From positions 124,001 to 188,000 of the forward strand of contig JBKBIT010000001.1 in the NCBI GenBank assembly GCA_046297455.1: DNA of 64,000 nt, in the 5' to 3' direction. The position numbers and the translations under genes were made by a program. This stretch comes from ZYF759 sp046297455. Lineage in GTDB: Bacteria; Pseudomonadota; Alphaproteobacteria; Rhizobiales; Rhizobiaceae. This document shows positions 19,066 through 27,626 of this stretch, in pieces. Every line of letters begins with the position of its first letter. Position 1 is the first letter of the stretch. Below the pieces are notes generated by a model. That model ran no database searches, was not told the origin of the DNA, and saw nothing but the letters and a program-made list of their open reading frames with translations.

Positions 19066-20100
19066 TTGGATCGCCCGACAGTACATGACATCGCCCGAGA
19101 AGCCGGGGTCAGCCTGGCCACGGTTGACCGTGTGCTGAATGCGCGCGCAGGGGTGCGCCAGAAGACTATCGACAAGGTGAACGACACCATTGCCCGTCTT
19201 GGCTATGTGCGCGACACGTCGGCGGCAAATCTGGCCCGGCAGCGGCGATACACTTTTGCATTCGTTCTGCCGGAGGGGCCCAGCCAGTTTGCAGAATCCA
19301 TTCGCGCCGCACTGCGCGATGCCTATTCGTCCAGCATGGCAGATCGTCTGGTGCTGCGCATGATTTCGGTTCCAACCAACGACCCGCACGCCATCGTGCG
19401 GGCGCTGCTTTCGCTGGACGCGAAGAAGCTGGACGGGCTTGCGCTCATGGTGCCGGAAACGCCACAGGTGCGCGATGCGCTGGCACGCATCAAGCAGGAA
19501 GGCATCCCGATCGTGGCGATGGTTTCTGATCTGCCCAATTCGCCGCGAGACTATTTCGTCGGCACCGACAGCATCGCCGCGGGCCGCACGGCGGCGCTGC
19601 TGATGGGAAAGTTTGTGCGAAAGCCGGGAGAAATCCTGCTGGTGACCAATTCCATGAGGTCTCGCGACAGCCTGGAGCGACGGCTCGGTTTCGATGCGGT
19701 GATGCAGGCAGACTTTCCGCATTTGACGGTCATCCCCACGATCGAATCCTTCGACGATCCCGAAAGGATGGAGGAGCTGGTCTTCGGCCTGCTGATCCGC
19801 AAGCCACAGCTGGCGGGGCTTTATTCGATGGGATCCGGCAATCTGTCAGTCCTGCGTGCCTTGCGGCGCAGCGCCCGCGCGGGCGACATCTCGGTCATCA
19901 TGCATGAACTGACGCCGCCAACGCGGGCAGCCCTGCTGGCAAACGAGATCGATGCCGTCATTGCCCAGAATGTGGGGCATCTCGTGCGCAGCGCCATCCG
20001 TGTCCTGCGCAGCTTGAGCGACAAAATGCCGATCTTCGAGCCGCAGGAACGGCTGCGCATCGAGATCGTGCTGCGCGAAAACCTGCCGCAGTCCAGCTAA
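19066..20100 (+). CDS. LacI-family transcriptional regulator
   Basis: A 344-aa regulator: N-terminal LacI helix-turn-helix (TVHDIAREAGVSLATVDRVLN) and hinge, then a periplasmic-binding-protein-like sensor domain (DYFVGTDSIAAGRTAALLMGKF). The start is a TTG at 19066 with GGAGGAA about nine bases upstream; this places the HTH at residues 4-24, as usual. It precedes and is co-directional with the ABC polyol/ketose operon, and matching operator-like sites lie before its own gene and before the operon. The inducer is probably the transported sugar or its phosphorylated product. Confidence 0.9.
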   Translation: MDRPTVHDIAREAGVSLATVDRVLNARAGVRQKTIDKVNDTIARLGYVRDTSAANLARQRRYTFAFVLPEGPSQFAESIRAALRDAYSSSMADRLVLRMISVPTNDPHAIVRALLSLDAKKLDGLALMVPETPQVRDALARIKQEGIPIVAMVSDLPNSPRDYFVGTDSIAAGRTAALLMGKFVRKPGEILLVTNSMRSRDSLERRLGFDAVMQADFPHLTVIPTIESFDDPERMEELVFGLLIRKPQLAGLYSMGSGNLSVLRALRRSARAGDISVIMHELTPPTRAALLANEIDAVIAQNVGHLVRSAIRVLRSLSDKMPIFEPQERLRIEIVLRENLPQSS

Positions 20101-20124
20101 TCCCGTTCCGGTCGGATTGGACGT

Positions 20125-20140
20125 TGAAAGACGTATATCA
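20125..20140. promoter_or_regulatory. LacI-family operator candidate 2
   Basis: TGAAAGACGTATATCA, within the 18-bp near-palindrome TTGAAAGACGTATATCAA (20124-20141), six of eight arm positions matching. It lies 111 bp upstream of the substrate-binding protein gene and repeats the site at 19012-19027. Confidence 0.62.
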
Positions 20141-20251
20141 AGATTCAGGTTGAAATGAGGTACGCACATCATTTATGGTTGGCTGTCTCCTCGTTAAGGG
20201 GAGATCGTCCGGGGCCATCGTGCCAGCCGGAAATCAGGGAGGAGAGAGATC

Positions 20252-21577
20252 ATGAAGATGAAGACCCGCATGCTGGCGGCAACGGCTCTTGCCGGCCTGA
20301 TGGGCGGTGCCGCCTCGGGCGCGCAGGCCGCCGATCTGACCCTGTGCTGGGCGGCCTGGGATCCCGCCAATGCGCTGATCGAGCTGTCTCGCGATTTCGA
20401 GGAGCAGACTGGCCACAGCATGAGCTTCGAGTTCGTGCCCTGGCCCAATTTCGCAGATCGCATGCTCAACGAGCTGAATTCGGGCGGCCAGCTCTGCGAT
20501 CTCATGATCGGCGACAGCCAGTGGATCGGGCTGGCCGCCGAATCCGGCCATTATGTGCAGCTGAACGATTTCTTCGATGCCGAGGGTATCAGTATGGATG
20601 CCTTCATTCCTGCCACGGTGGAAGGCTATTCGGAATGGCCGAAAGGTACGCCGAACTACTGGGCGCTGCCGGCCTTTGCCGATGTGGTGGGCTGGACGTA
20701 TCGGCGCGACTGGTTCGAGCGTCCGGAACTACAGGCCGAATTCCGCGAGGCCCATGGGCGCGACCTCGACGTCCCCCAGACACTAGCCGAGCTGAAGGAA
20801 ATCGCGGAGTTCTTCCAAGGGCGCGAGATCGATGGGCGGACCGTCTATGGTGCGGCCATCTACACCGAAAGGGGGTCCGAAGGGATCACCATGGGTGTGA
20901 CCAACGTGCTGTACAATTACGGTTTCACCTATGGCAGCCCGGACAATCCCTATGATCTCGAAGGCTACGTAAACTCGCCAGGGGCGGTCGAGGGGCTGGA
21001 GTTCTACAGGCAGCTCTACGAGTGCTGCACGCCGCCAGGCTCTTCTGACTGGTACATGTCCGAGACCATCGACGCCTTCCGCTCGGGACAGGTCGCGCTG
21101 CAGATGAACTTCGCCTTCATCTGGCCAGGGGTCGATCAGGACGCCAATGTCGGCGGCGACCGGTCTGGCTACTTCCCCAATCCAGCCGGACCTGCCGGCC
21201 ATTTCGCACAGCTGGGCGGGCAGGGCATCTCGGTCGTGTCCTATTCGCAAAACCGCGATGCGGCACTGGAATACATCAAGTGGTTCGCCCAGCCCGAGGT
21301 GCAGCAGCGATGGTGGGAACTCGGCGGGTTCTCCGCGCTGAGCGCCGTCGTTGAAGCCGAAGGTTTCGCCGACAGCCAGCCCTATGCGCAGACCTTCCTC
21401 GATTCCATGGCGATCGTGCAGGATTTCTGGGCCGAGCCGACCTATGCCGAGCTGCTTTTGGCGATGCAGAACCGGGTGCACCGCTACGTCGTTGCAGGTG
21501 AGGGCACTGCACAGGAGGCACTGGACGCACTGGTGCGTGATTGGAACGAGATCTTCGAAGACGACGGCAAGATATAG
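20252..21577 (+). CDS. ABC transporter substrate-binding protein, family 1 (sugar/polyol)
   Basis: A 441-aa periplasmic protein with a clear signal peptide (MKMKTRMLAATALAGLMGG, cleavage near AQAA) and the family 1 solute-binding fold (LCWAAWDPANALIELSRDFEEQTG). GGAGGAGAG precedes the ATG. Tryptophan- and aromatic-rich segments (WTYRRDWF, FAFIWPGVDQD) fit a polyol or sugar pocket. It opens an operon of two permeases, a membrane peptide, two ATPases and a dihydroxyacetone-type kinase. Confidence 0.88.
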   Translation: MKMKTRMLAATALAGLMGGAASGAQAADLTLCWAAWDPANALIELSRDFEEQTGHSMSFEFVPWPNFADRMLNELNSGGQLCDLMIGDSQWIGLAAESGHYVQLNDFFDAEGISMDAFIPATVEGYSEWPKGTPNYWALPAFADVVGWTYRRDWFERPELQAEFREAHGRDLDVPQTLAELKEIAEFFQGREIDGRTVYGAAIYTERGSEGITMGVTNVLYNYGFTYGSPDNPYDLEGYVNSPGAVEGLEFYRQLYECCTPPGSSDWYMSETIDAFRSGQVALQMNFAFIWPGVDQDANVGGDRSGYFPNPAGPAGHFAQLGGQGISVVSYSQNRDAALEYIKWFAQPEVQQRWWELGGFSALSAVVEAEGFADSQPYAQTFLDSMAIVQDFWAEPTYAELLLAMQNRVHRYVVAGEGTAQEALDALVRDWNEIFEDDGKI

Positions 21578-21585
21578 CCGGAGCA

Positions 21586-21610
21586 GGGCGCCCTGCATCC
21601 CGGGGCGCCC
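21586..21610 (+). terminator. intercistronic hairpin after the binding-protein gene
   Basis: GGGCGCCC (21586-21593) is repeated at 21603-21610 around a nine-base loop; the 8-base arms are self-complementary and form a strong stem. It sits between the binding-protein gene and the first permease gene, where such stems often protect or attenuate the transcript so that binding protein is made in excess. Confidence 0.5.
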
Positions 21611-21668
21611 AGCCCATCCGTCCCAGAGTTCAAATCCGGCCGCCAGGCCTGCCATCAGGGAAGCAAGC

Positions 21669-22616
21669 ATGTCCGTTACCGCGATTGACCGCATCGCGAA
21701 GGCGACACCGCCTCGTGTCGCCCGCAAAATTCACGGGCTCTCAGACCGGACGATTGCTTGGATATTCATTGGGCCGACGATCCTGCTGTTGCTGGCGGTC
21801 AACATCTTCCCGCTCCTGTGGACCATCTACCTGAGCTTCACCAATTTCAGGGCAAACCGTCCGAATGCCGATGTGGAATGGGTAGGCCTGCAGAACTACC
21901 AGCGCATCCTGAGCAATCCCGAAATCTGGCAGACCATGCAGGCGACCGCGCATTTCCTGTTCTGGACGCTGTTTTTGCAGGTTCTCATCGGCTTCGTGCT
22001 GGCCTGGCTGATCAACGCGAAATTTCGCGGCAGCAATTTCTGGACGACGGTAATCGTGTTGCCGATGATGCTTTCGCCCGCTGTCGTGGGCAATTTCTGG
22101 ACATTTCTCTACCAGCCGCAGATCGGTGTCTTCAACTATGTCGTGGGCTTCTTCACCGGGGCGGATCCCAGCGGTTTCTCAATGATCGGCGACGTGCGGC
22201 TTGCGCCATGGGCCATAGTCATCGTCGATACCTGGATGTGGACGCCGTTCGTCATGCTGATCTGCCTGGCAGGTCTGCGTTCCATTCCTGACTCCATTTA
22301 CGAAGCAGCCGAATGCGACCGTGCATCGAAATGGCGTCAGTTCTGGACGATCACCGTACCGATGATCATGCCGTTCCTGATGCTTGCGGTGCTGTTCCGC
22401 GGGATAGAAAACTTCAAGATGTTCGATCTGGTGGTTCAACTGACCGGCGGCGGACCGGGTTCGGTCACCGAACTCACTTCCATCAACCTCAAGCGTGAAG
22501 CCTTCGAGAAATGGCGCACGGGCTTTGCGTCGGCCTATGCGGTCATCCTGTTTGTCACCGTCTTTGGCCTCGCCTCGATCTACGTCAAGGCTCTGAACAG
22601 GGTGAAGCAACGATGA
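21669..22616 (+). CDS. ABC sugar/polyol permease 1
   Basis: A 315-aa MalF/UgpA-like permease with six main helices and the EAA loop (YEAAECDRASKWRQFWTITVPMIMP). The ATG at 21669 follows AGGGAAGC. An in-frame extension back to 21351 lies inside the binding-protein gene and is not real. Its stop overlaps the next permease by ATGA. Confidence 0.9.
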   Translation: MSVTAIDRIAKATPPRVARKIHGLSDRTIAWIFIGPTILLLLAVNIFPLLWTIYLSFTNFRANRPNADVEWVGLQNYQRILSNPEIWQTMQATAHFLFWTLFLQVLIGFVLAWLINAKFRGSNFWTTVIVLPMMLSPAVVGNFWTFLYQPQIGVFNYVVGFFTGADPSGFSMIGDVRLAPWAIVIVDTWMWTPFVMLICLAGLRSIPDSIYEAAECDRASKWRQFWTITVPMIMPFLMLAVLFRGIENFKMFDLVVQLTGGGPGSVTELTSINLKREAFEKWRTGFASAYAVILFVTVFGLASIYVKALNRVKQR

Positions 22617-23551
22617 GCAGTTTCTCTGTCACCGAGCCTTCGCAGCGGCTGAAATGGATCGCAGGCCTGCTGGTCGTCGGCTATGCGCTGGTTACGCTGA
22701 TGCCACTGATGTGGATCATTGCCACCGGCTTCAAATCCTCCAGTGATTCAATCGCTTATCCACCCAAGGTCATTTTCGAGCCGACGCTGGAAGGCTATGT
22801 CAATCTCTTCACCATCCAGAACCGCGCCAGTGCCGAGCAATTGGAGGCCAATCCGCCCCAGACCTGGTACGAGCGCATCGTTCACGACAAGGGTCATGTG
22901 ATCAGCGGCCCCTCGCGTTTTGGCGAGCGGTTCATGAATTCGGTCATCATCGGATTTGGCTCGACCTTTCTCTCGGTGTTCCTGGGGACGCTTGCGGCCT
23001 ATGGCTTCTCGCGATATCGCGTGCCGCTCAAGGATGATCTCCTGTTCTTCATTCTTTCGACGCGGATGATGCCGCCCATCGCGGTGGCGATACCGATCTT
23101 CCTCATGTTTCGCGCGGCAGGCCTGTCTGACACGCATGCGGGCATGATCCTGCTCTATACGGCGGTCAATCTGTCACTTGCGGTCTGGCTGCTGAAGGGT
23201 TTCATCGATGAAATCCCGCGCGAGTATGAAGAAGCCGCGCTGATCGATGGTTACACGCGATTTCAGGCCTTCTACAAGGTCGTGCTGCCGCAGGCGGCGA
23301 CAGGCATCGCCTCCACTGCGATCTTCTGCCTGATCTTTGCCTGGAACGAATATGCCTTCGCCGTGCTGCTGACCTCAGGCACGGCGCAGACCGCGCCACC
23401 TTTCATTCCTACGATCATCGGGGTGACCGGGCGGGACTGGCCGGCCGTCGCTGCGGGCGCAACGATCTTCCTTTTGCCGGTCATCGTCTTCACCATCCTG
23501 CTGCGCAAGCATCTGTTGCGCGGGATCACATTCGGCGCGGTGCGCAAATGA
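22613..23551 (+). CDS. ABC sugar/polyol permease 2
   Basis: A 312-aa MalG/UgpE-like permease, with the EAA motif EYEEAALIDGYTRFQAFYKVVLPQA and the C-terminal RGITFGAVRK common to this branch. It overlaps the previous gene and also the 62-aa membrane peptide by ATGA. A roughly 60-residue periplasmic insertion (ASAEQLEANPPQTWYERIVH) follows the first helix and resembles the insertion in rhizobial glycerol permeases. Confidence 0.9.
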   Translation: MSSFSVTEPSQRLKWIAGLLVVGYALVTLMPLMWIIATGFKSSSDSIAYPPKVIFEPTLEGYVNLFTIQNRASAEQLEANPPQTWYERIVHDKGHVISGPSRFGERFMNSVIIGFGSTFLSVFLGTLAAYGFSRYRVPLKDDLLFFILSTRMMPPIAVAIPIFLMFRAAGLSDTHAGMILLYTAVNLSLAVWLLKGFIDEIPREYEEAALIDGYTRFQAFYKVVLPQAATGIASTAIFCLIFAWNEYAFAVLLTSGTAQTAPPFIPTIIGVTGRDWPAVAAGATIFLLPVIVFTILLRKHLLRGITFGAVRK

Positions 23552-23736
23552 GGACCTTCCTTGATGGTTTGATGCGGCTGCGGCGCGGCCCGTGGGAGAT
23601 GCTGGCCTCCATCCTCATTGGTCTCGGCGTGGTCATGCTGATGCAGCCTTATGTTCTCTGGGCCTTCTCCTGGTCCTTCATCGTCACGCTGACGGGCACT
23701 GTCATGTTCCTCGTCGTCAGTCATTTTCCGGAATAG
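23548..23736 (+). CDS. 62-aa membrane peptide of the ABC operon
   Basis: Two predicted membrane helices (WEMLASILIGLGVVMLMQPY and FSWSFIVTLTGTVMFLVV) with a basic N-terminus. The start overlaps the upstream permease stop by ATGA and the next gene follows after two bases, so it is translated as part of the operon. Small membrane proteins also accompany rhizobial glycerol ABC operons (GlpVPQST, with DUF2160), which suggests an accessory subunit of the importer. No catalytic motif is present. Confidence 0.75.
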   Translation: MRTFLDGLMRLRRGPWEMLASILIGLGVVMLMQPYVLWAFSWSFIVTLTGTVMFLVVSHFPE

Positions 23737-23738
23737 GC

Positions 23739-24836
23739 ATGGCCCAGATCGTTATCCAGAACCTGCGCAAGGAATTCGGCAGCTTCACCGCCGTCCAGTC
23801 ATCGAGCTTCCGGATCGAGGATGGTGAGTTCTTCATGCTGCTCGGGCCTTCGGGCTGCGGTAAGACAACGACACTGCGCATGATCGCGGGACTGGAACTG
23901 CCGACCTCGGGCGAAATCTACATCGATGGCGAGGAGGTTGGCCGGAAGCCGGCCAGCCAGCGCGACATCGCTTTCGTCTTCCAGATGTTCGCGCTCTACC
24001 CGCATATGAACGTGCGCCGAAACATCAGTTATCCGCTGGCCAGCCAGGGAATGCCGCGCGCCCAGATTCGGGAGAAAGTGGCCGAAGTGTCACGTATCCT
24101 CGGCATTGAGGAGATACTTGACCGCCCCGTGGGCGGGCTTTCCGGCGGCGACCGGCAGCGCGTGGCACTGGGGCGTGCCATCGTGCGCAATCCCAAATGC
24201 TTCCTGATGGACGAGCCCTTGGGGGCGCTGGACGCTGAGTTCCGCGAGCGCATGGCGGAGGAACTGCGCGCTCTCCACGATCGCATGGGCACGACGACCG
24301 TCTATGTCACCCATGACCAGCTCGAAGCCATGCAGATGGGTGACAAGATCGTGGTGATGAACCATGGCGTGATCGATCAATTCGGCGTTCCCCGCGACAT
24401 CTACGACAAGCCCGCGACGCTCTTCGTGGCCAGCTTCATCGGCTCGCCCGCGATGAACCTGCTGCGCTTTCGCGGCCGACTGGGCATCGGCGACCGCCAG
24501 GTTACCTTGCATCACCAGAAGATCGACGTGCCGGCCATGCGCGTCGCCTTCGAAGGCGAGATGGTGCTGGGTGTTCGACCCGAAAACGTCGGCCTGTCAA
24601 ATGACGCGCCGTATCGAGCCAGGGTGCTGGCCAGCGAATATCTCGGTACGACGCAGATCGTCACGCTCCAGACGCAGGACGGTCCAGTCAAGGCGCGGGT
24701 GCCTTCTCAACAATTGGTGCGCATGGACGAGACGGTGGGACTGACCTTCAATCCAGCCACCATCACCCTGTTCGATGCGCAGTCGGGCCGTGCCCTGCGT
24801 TCGGAGCTCAACGAGGGAGTGCTGCAGCATGGCTGA
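23739..24836 (+). CDS. ABC transporter ATPase 1 (UgpC/GlpS-like)
   Basis: A 365-aa ATPase: Walker A GPSGCGKTT, Q loop FQMFALYPHMNV, signature LSGGDRQRVALGRAI, Walker B FLMDEPLGALD and H loop VTHDQLEAM, with a C-terminal TOBE/MalK-like domain (LGVRPENVGLS). In the signature the usual GGQ is GGD. It is one of two different ATPases in this operon; two ATPases are typical of rhizobial glycerol-type importers, which may use a heterodimer. It overlaps the second ATPase by 8 bases. Confidence 0.88.
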   Translation: MAQIVIQNLRKEFGSFTAVQSSSFRIEDGEFFMLLGPSGCGKTTTLRMIAGLELPTSGEIYIDGEEVGRKPASQRDIAFVFQMFALYPHMNVRRNISYPLASQGMPRAQIREKVAEVSRILGIEEILDRPVGGLSGGDRQRVALGRAIVRNPKCFLMDEPLGALDAEFRERMAEELRALHDRMGTTTVYVTHDQLEAMQMGDKIVVMNHGVIDQFGVPRDIYDKPATLFVASFIGSPAMNLLRFRGRLGIGDRQVTLHHQKIDVPAMRVAFEGEMVLGVRPENVGLSNDAPYRARVLASEYLGTTQIVTLQTQDGPVKARVPSQQLVRMDETVGLTFNPATITLFDAQSGRALRSELNEGVLQHG

Positions 24837-25824
24837 AGTCAGTCTTGCCGGCGTGACCAAATCCTTCGGTACCACGTCGGCCGTCATCGATGTGAACATG
24901 AACATCGGCCATGGCGAGTTCATGGTCCTGCTGGGACCCACCGGTGCTGGAAAGACCACCATGCTTCGCCTGATCGCGGGGCTCGAGGCACCCGATCGCG
25001 GCGACATCTTCATCGACGGCCGATCGGTGGTGGGCGAGACGCCAGCCCAGCGCGACGTCGCCATGGTCTTTCAGCAATACTCCCTCTACCCCCACATGAC
25101 GGTGCGCGAGAATCTGGCTTTTCCGCTGCGGTCGCCGGTTCTGCGGACGCCGGAGGACGAGGTGCGCCGCAAGGTTCAGCAGGTGGCCGAAACCTTGCAG
25201 ATCGCGCATAAGCTGGACAACAAGGCGACCGCCCTGTCGGGCGGCGAGATGCAGCGCGTATCCATCGGCCGCGCGCTGGTTCGTGATCCAGCGCTGTTCC
25301 TGATGGACGAGCCGCTCAGTTCGCTCGACGCCAAGTTGCGGGCGGATCTGCGCGTGGAGCTCAAGCGCATCCATGCCGAACTCGGCGCAACGCTGCTCTA
25401 TGTCACCCATGACCAGATCGAGGCGATGACCATGGCAACCCGGATCGGCGTCCTGGAAAACGGGCGGCTAGTGCAGGTCGGCACGCCGCGCGAAATCTAT
25501 GAGGAGCCGCTGAACCTCTATGTTGCCAGCCGGCTTGGTCAACCGCGTATCAATGTCCTGCCGGCGGGCCTGTTTTCAGGCGCGCCAGCTGGCGCACATA
25601 CCATCGCGCTGCGTCCCGAACATATCCGCACCGGCCAAGGCAAGGCTGCCAACGTGGTCAGGGTAGAGCATCTGGGCGACCAGACCCGCCTGCATCTGGT
25701 GCTGGAGGGGCATCCGGTGGTCACACTGTCAGTCCCGGGTCTCGATCTGGAACCGGGCGATACACTGCCCATCGAACCCGTCAACGCTCTCTATTTCGAC
25801 GCGGCCGGCGCGCGCATCGCCTGA
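24829..25824 (+). CDS. ABC transporter ATPase 2 (UgpC/GlpT-like)
   Basis: A 331-aa ATPase. Walker A is GPTGAGKTT, the signature is LSGGEMQRVSIGRAL (GGE rather than GGQ) and Walker B is FLMDEPLSSLD. The C-terminal MalK-like domain is shorter than in ATPase 1. Both ATPases of the operon carry an acidic residue where the signature Gln is usual, supporting their pairing. The kinase gene follows after ten bases. Confidence 0.88.
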   Translation: MAEVSLAGVTKSFGTTSAVIDVNMNIGHGEFMVLLGPTGAGKTTMLRLIAGLEAPDRGDIFIDGRSVVGETPAQRDVAMVFQQYSLYPHMTVRENLAFPLRSPVLRTPEDEVRRKVQQVAETLQIAHKLDNKATALSGGEMQRVSIGRALVRDPALFLMDEPLSSLDAKLRADLRVELKRIHAELGATLLYVTHDQIEAMTMATRIGVLENGRLVQVGTPREIYEEPLNLYVASRLGQPRINVLPAGLFSGAPAGAHTIALRPEHIRTGQGKAANVVRVEHLGDQTRLHLVLEGHPVVTLSVPGLDLEPGDTLPIEPVNALYFDAAGARIA

Positions 25825-25834
25825 GGAGGAACCC

Positions 25835-27481
25835 ATGAAACAGTTCATCAACTCGAAGGAAACGCTGGTTACCGAAGCGATCGATGGGCTCTTGCGCACG
25901 GCGGATGGGCGGCTGGCGCGGCTAGATGGCTATCCGCACATCAAGGTCGTGATGCGCAGTGACTGGGACCGCTCGCGCGTTGCGCTGGTGTCGGGTGGCG
26001 GGTCGGGACATGAACCCAGCCATGCCGGATTCGTGGGGCAGGGAATGCTTACGGCGGCCGTTTGCGGGGAGGTCTTCGCCTCGCCGTCGGTCGATGCCGT
26101 ACTGGCCGGCATCCTCGCTGTGACCGGCAAGCCCGGCTGCCTCCTGATCGTGAAAAACTACACTGGCGACAGGCTGAATTTCGGACTGGCAGCCGAACGC
26201 GCCCGCGCGCAGGGCCTGAAGGTCAACATGGTCATCGTGGATGATGACGTGGCACTGCCCGATCTACCGCAGGCGCGCGGCGTCGCTGGAACCCTGTTCG
26301 TGCACAAGATCGTTGGCGCGCTGGCCGAGCAGGGCGCCGATCTTGATACGCTGACCAGCGAGGCGAACCGCATCATCAAGGGAGTCGTGTCCATCGGCAT
26401 GTCGCTTGACACATGCACGGTTCCCGGTTCGCCCAAGGAGGACCGCATCGCTTTCGGCAAGGCCGAACTGGGTCTGGGCATTCATGGCGAGGCCGGGGTC
26501 GAGCAGGTCGATTTTTCGACGGCGCGGGACGCGATGGAAAAGGTGGTCGAGCGACTGATCCCAAGGATAGGCTTTGGCCCGCATGTGGCGTTGCTCAACA
26601 ATCTCGGCGGCGCGACGCCGCTGGAAATGTCGGTTCTCGCGGAAGAACTGGTGCGCTCGCGCATCGGAGAGCGGATTCGCTGGCTGGTCGGGCCAGCACC
26701 GCTGATGACCTCGTTGGACATGCAGGGCTTCTCCGTGTCGCTCCTCCCGGCAAGCAAAGCGGACGAAGCCGCGCTTCAGGCCCCGGTCGGGCCCTGGGCA
26801 TGGCCCGGCTGCAAGCCCATCGGCGAGATCGAGATCGTGGTCTTGCCGGACGGGTTGACCCCCATACAACCCATTCCCTCGCGCAACGACGCAACGCGCG
26901 CCTTGATCGAACGCTGCTGCAACACCCTGATCATGGCCGAAGCTGACCTCAATATGCTCGACGCCAAGTCCGGAGACGGCGATACCGGCTCGACACTGGC
27001 AACGGCGTCGCGCGCACTCCTGGGAGCGCTCGACCGACTGCCACTCGCCGATCATACCCAGCTCTACCGCGCGATCGGGCTCGAACTCAGCCAGACGATG
27101 GGTGGCTCGTCGGGCGTATTGCTGGCAATCTTCTTTGCCGCAGCCGGCGACGCCTCGGCGAGCGGGGCTAACACGATCGACGCGCTCAAGGCCGGTTTGG
27201 ACCGCATCCAGCAGGTAGGCGGCGCGCGCGCCGGCGATCGCACGATGATCGACGCGCTGGCGCCTGCGCTGGAAGAACTCTCCCGTTCGCCGGCGCACGC
27301 CGCCGCCGCCTCGCGGGCTGGAGCCGACGCCACGGCTCAGATCAGGCGCGCCCGGGCCGGAAGAGCAAGCTATCTCGCCGAAAACAGTATCCTTGGCCAC
27401 AACGATCCAGGCGCCGAGGCCGTCGCTCGTCTTTTCAGCGAACTTGCGGCGGGCGATGCCAGCCTCGTCAGCACTATGTGA
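25835..27481 (+). CDS. dihydroxyacetone-type kinase, fused DhaK-DhaL
   Basis: A 548-aa ATP-dependent kinase. The DhaK half (about 1-330) has GGGSGHEPSHAGFVG and the covalent substrate-binding His in LGIHGEAG (near residue 217). The DhaL half (about 345-548) has the metal-binding Asp motif DAKSGDGDTGSTL and TMGGSSGVLLAIFF. The single-chain fusion indicates an ATP-linked enzyme, not a PTS-linked one. Dihydroxyacetone is the classical substrate; related enzymes phosphorylate erythrulose or glyceraldehyde. Being last in the ABC operon, it probably traps the imported ketose as its phosphate. Confidence 0.9.
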   Translation: MKQFINSKETLVTEAIDGLLRTADGRLARLDGYPHIKVVMRSDWDRSRVALVSGGGSGHEPSHAGFVGQGMLTAAVCGEVFASPSVDAVLAGILAVTGKPGCLLIVKNYTGDRLNFGLAAERARAQGLKVNMVIVDDDVALPDLPQARGVAGTLFVHKIVGALAEQGADLDTLTSEANRIIKGVVSIGMSLDTCTVPGSPKEDRIAFGKAELGLGIHGEAGVEQVDFSTARDAMEKVVERLIPRIGFGPHVALLNNLGGATPLEMSVLAEELVRSRIGERIRWLVGPAPLMTSLDMQGFSVSLLPASKADEAALQAPVGPWAWPGCKPIGEIEIVVLPDGLTPIQPIPSRNDATRALIERCCNTLIMAEADLNMLDAKSGDGDTGSTLATASRALLGALDRLPLADHTQLYRAIGLELSQTMGGSSGVLLAIFFAAAGDASASGANTIDALKAGLDRIQQVGGARAGDRTMIDALAPALEELSRSPAHAAAASRAGADATAQIRRARAGRASYLAENSILGHNDPGAEAVARLFSELAAGDASLVSTM

Positions 27482-27626
27482 CAATAGCAGCGGGTAGGGC
27501 GCCGCTTGCAAGGCGGGCGCCGCTGGTTCGAACCGCGACGTGGAAGTGTTTTCCTGATGCAGATTTGGGGCGGACAGTGATCCGTCCGGTCGAAAATAAG
27601 GTCTGCTTGCAAAAGGAGCGACCACT

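Noticed and set aside
27522..27540. GGTTCGAACC resembling a tRNA T-loop between the kinase and LysR genes
   Set aside because: The flanking bases do not form a five-pair T-stem and no acceptor or anticodon arm is visible.
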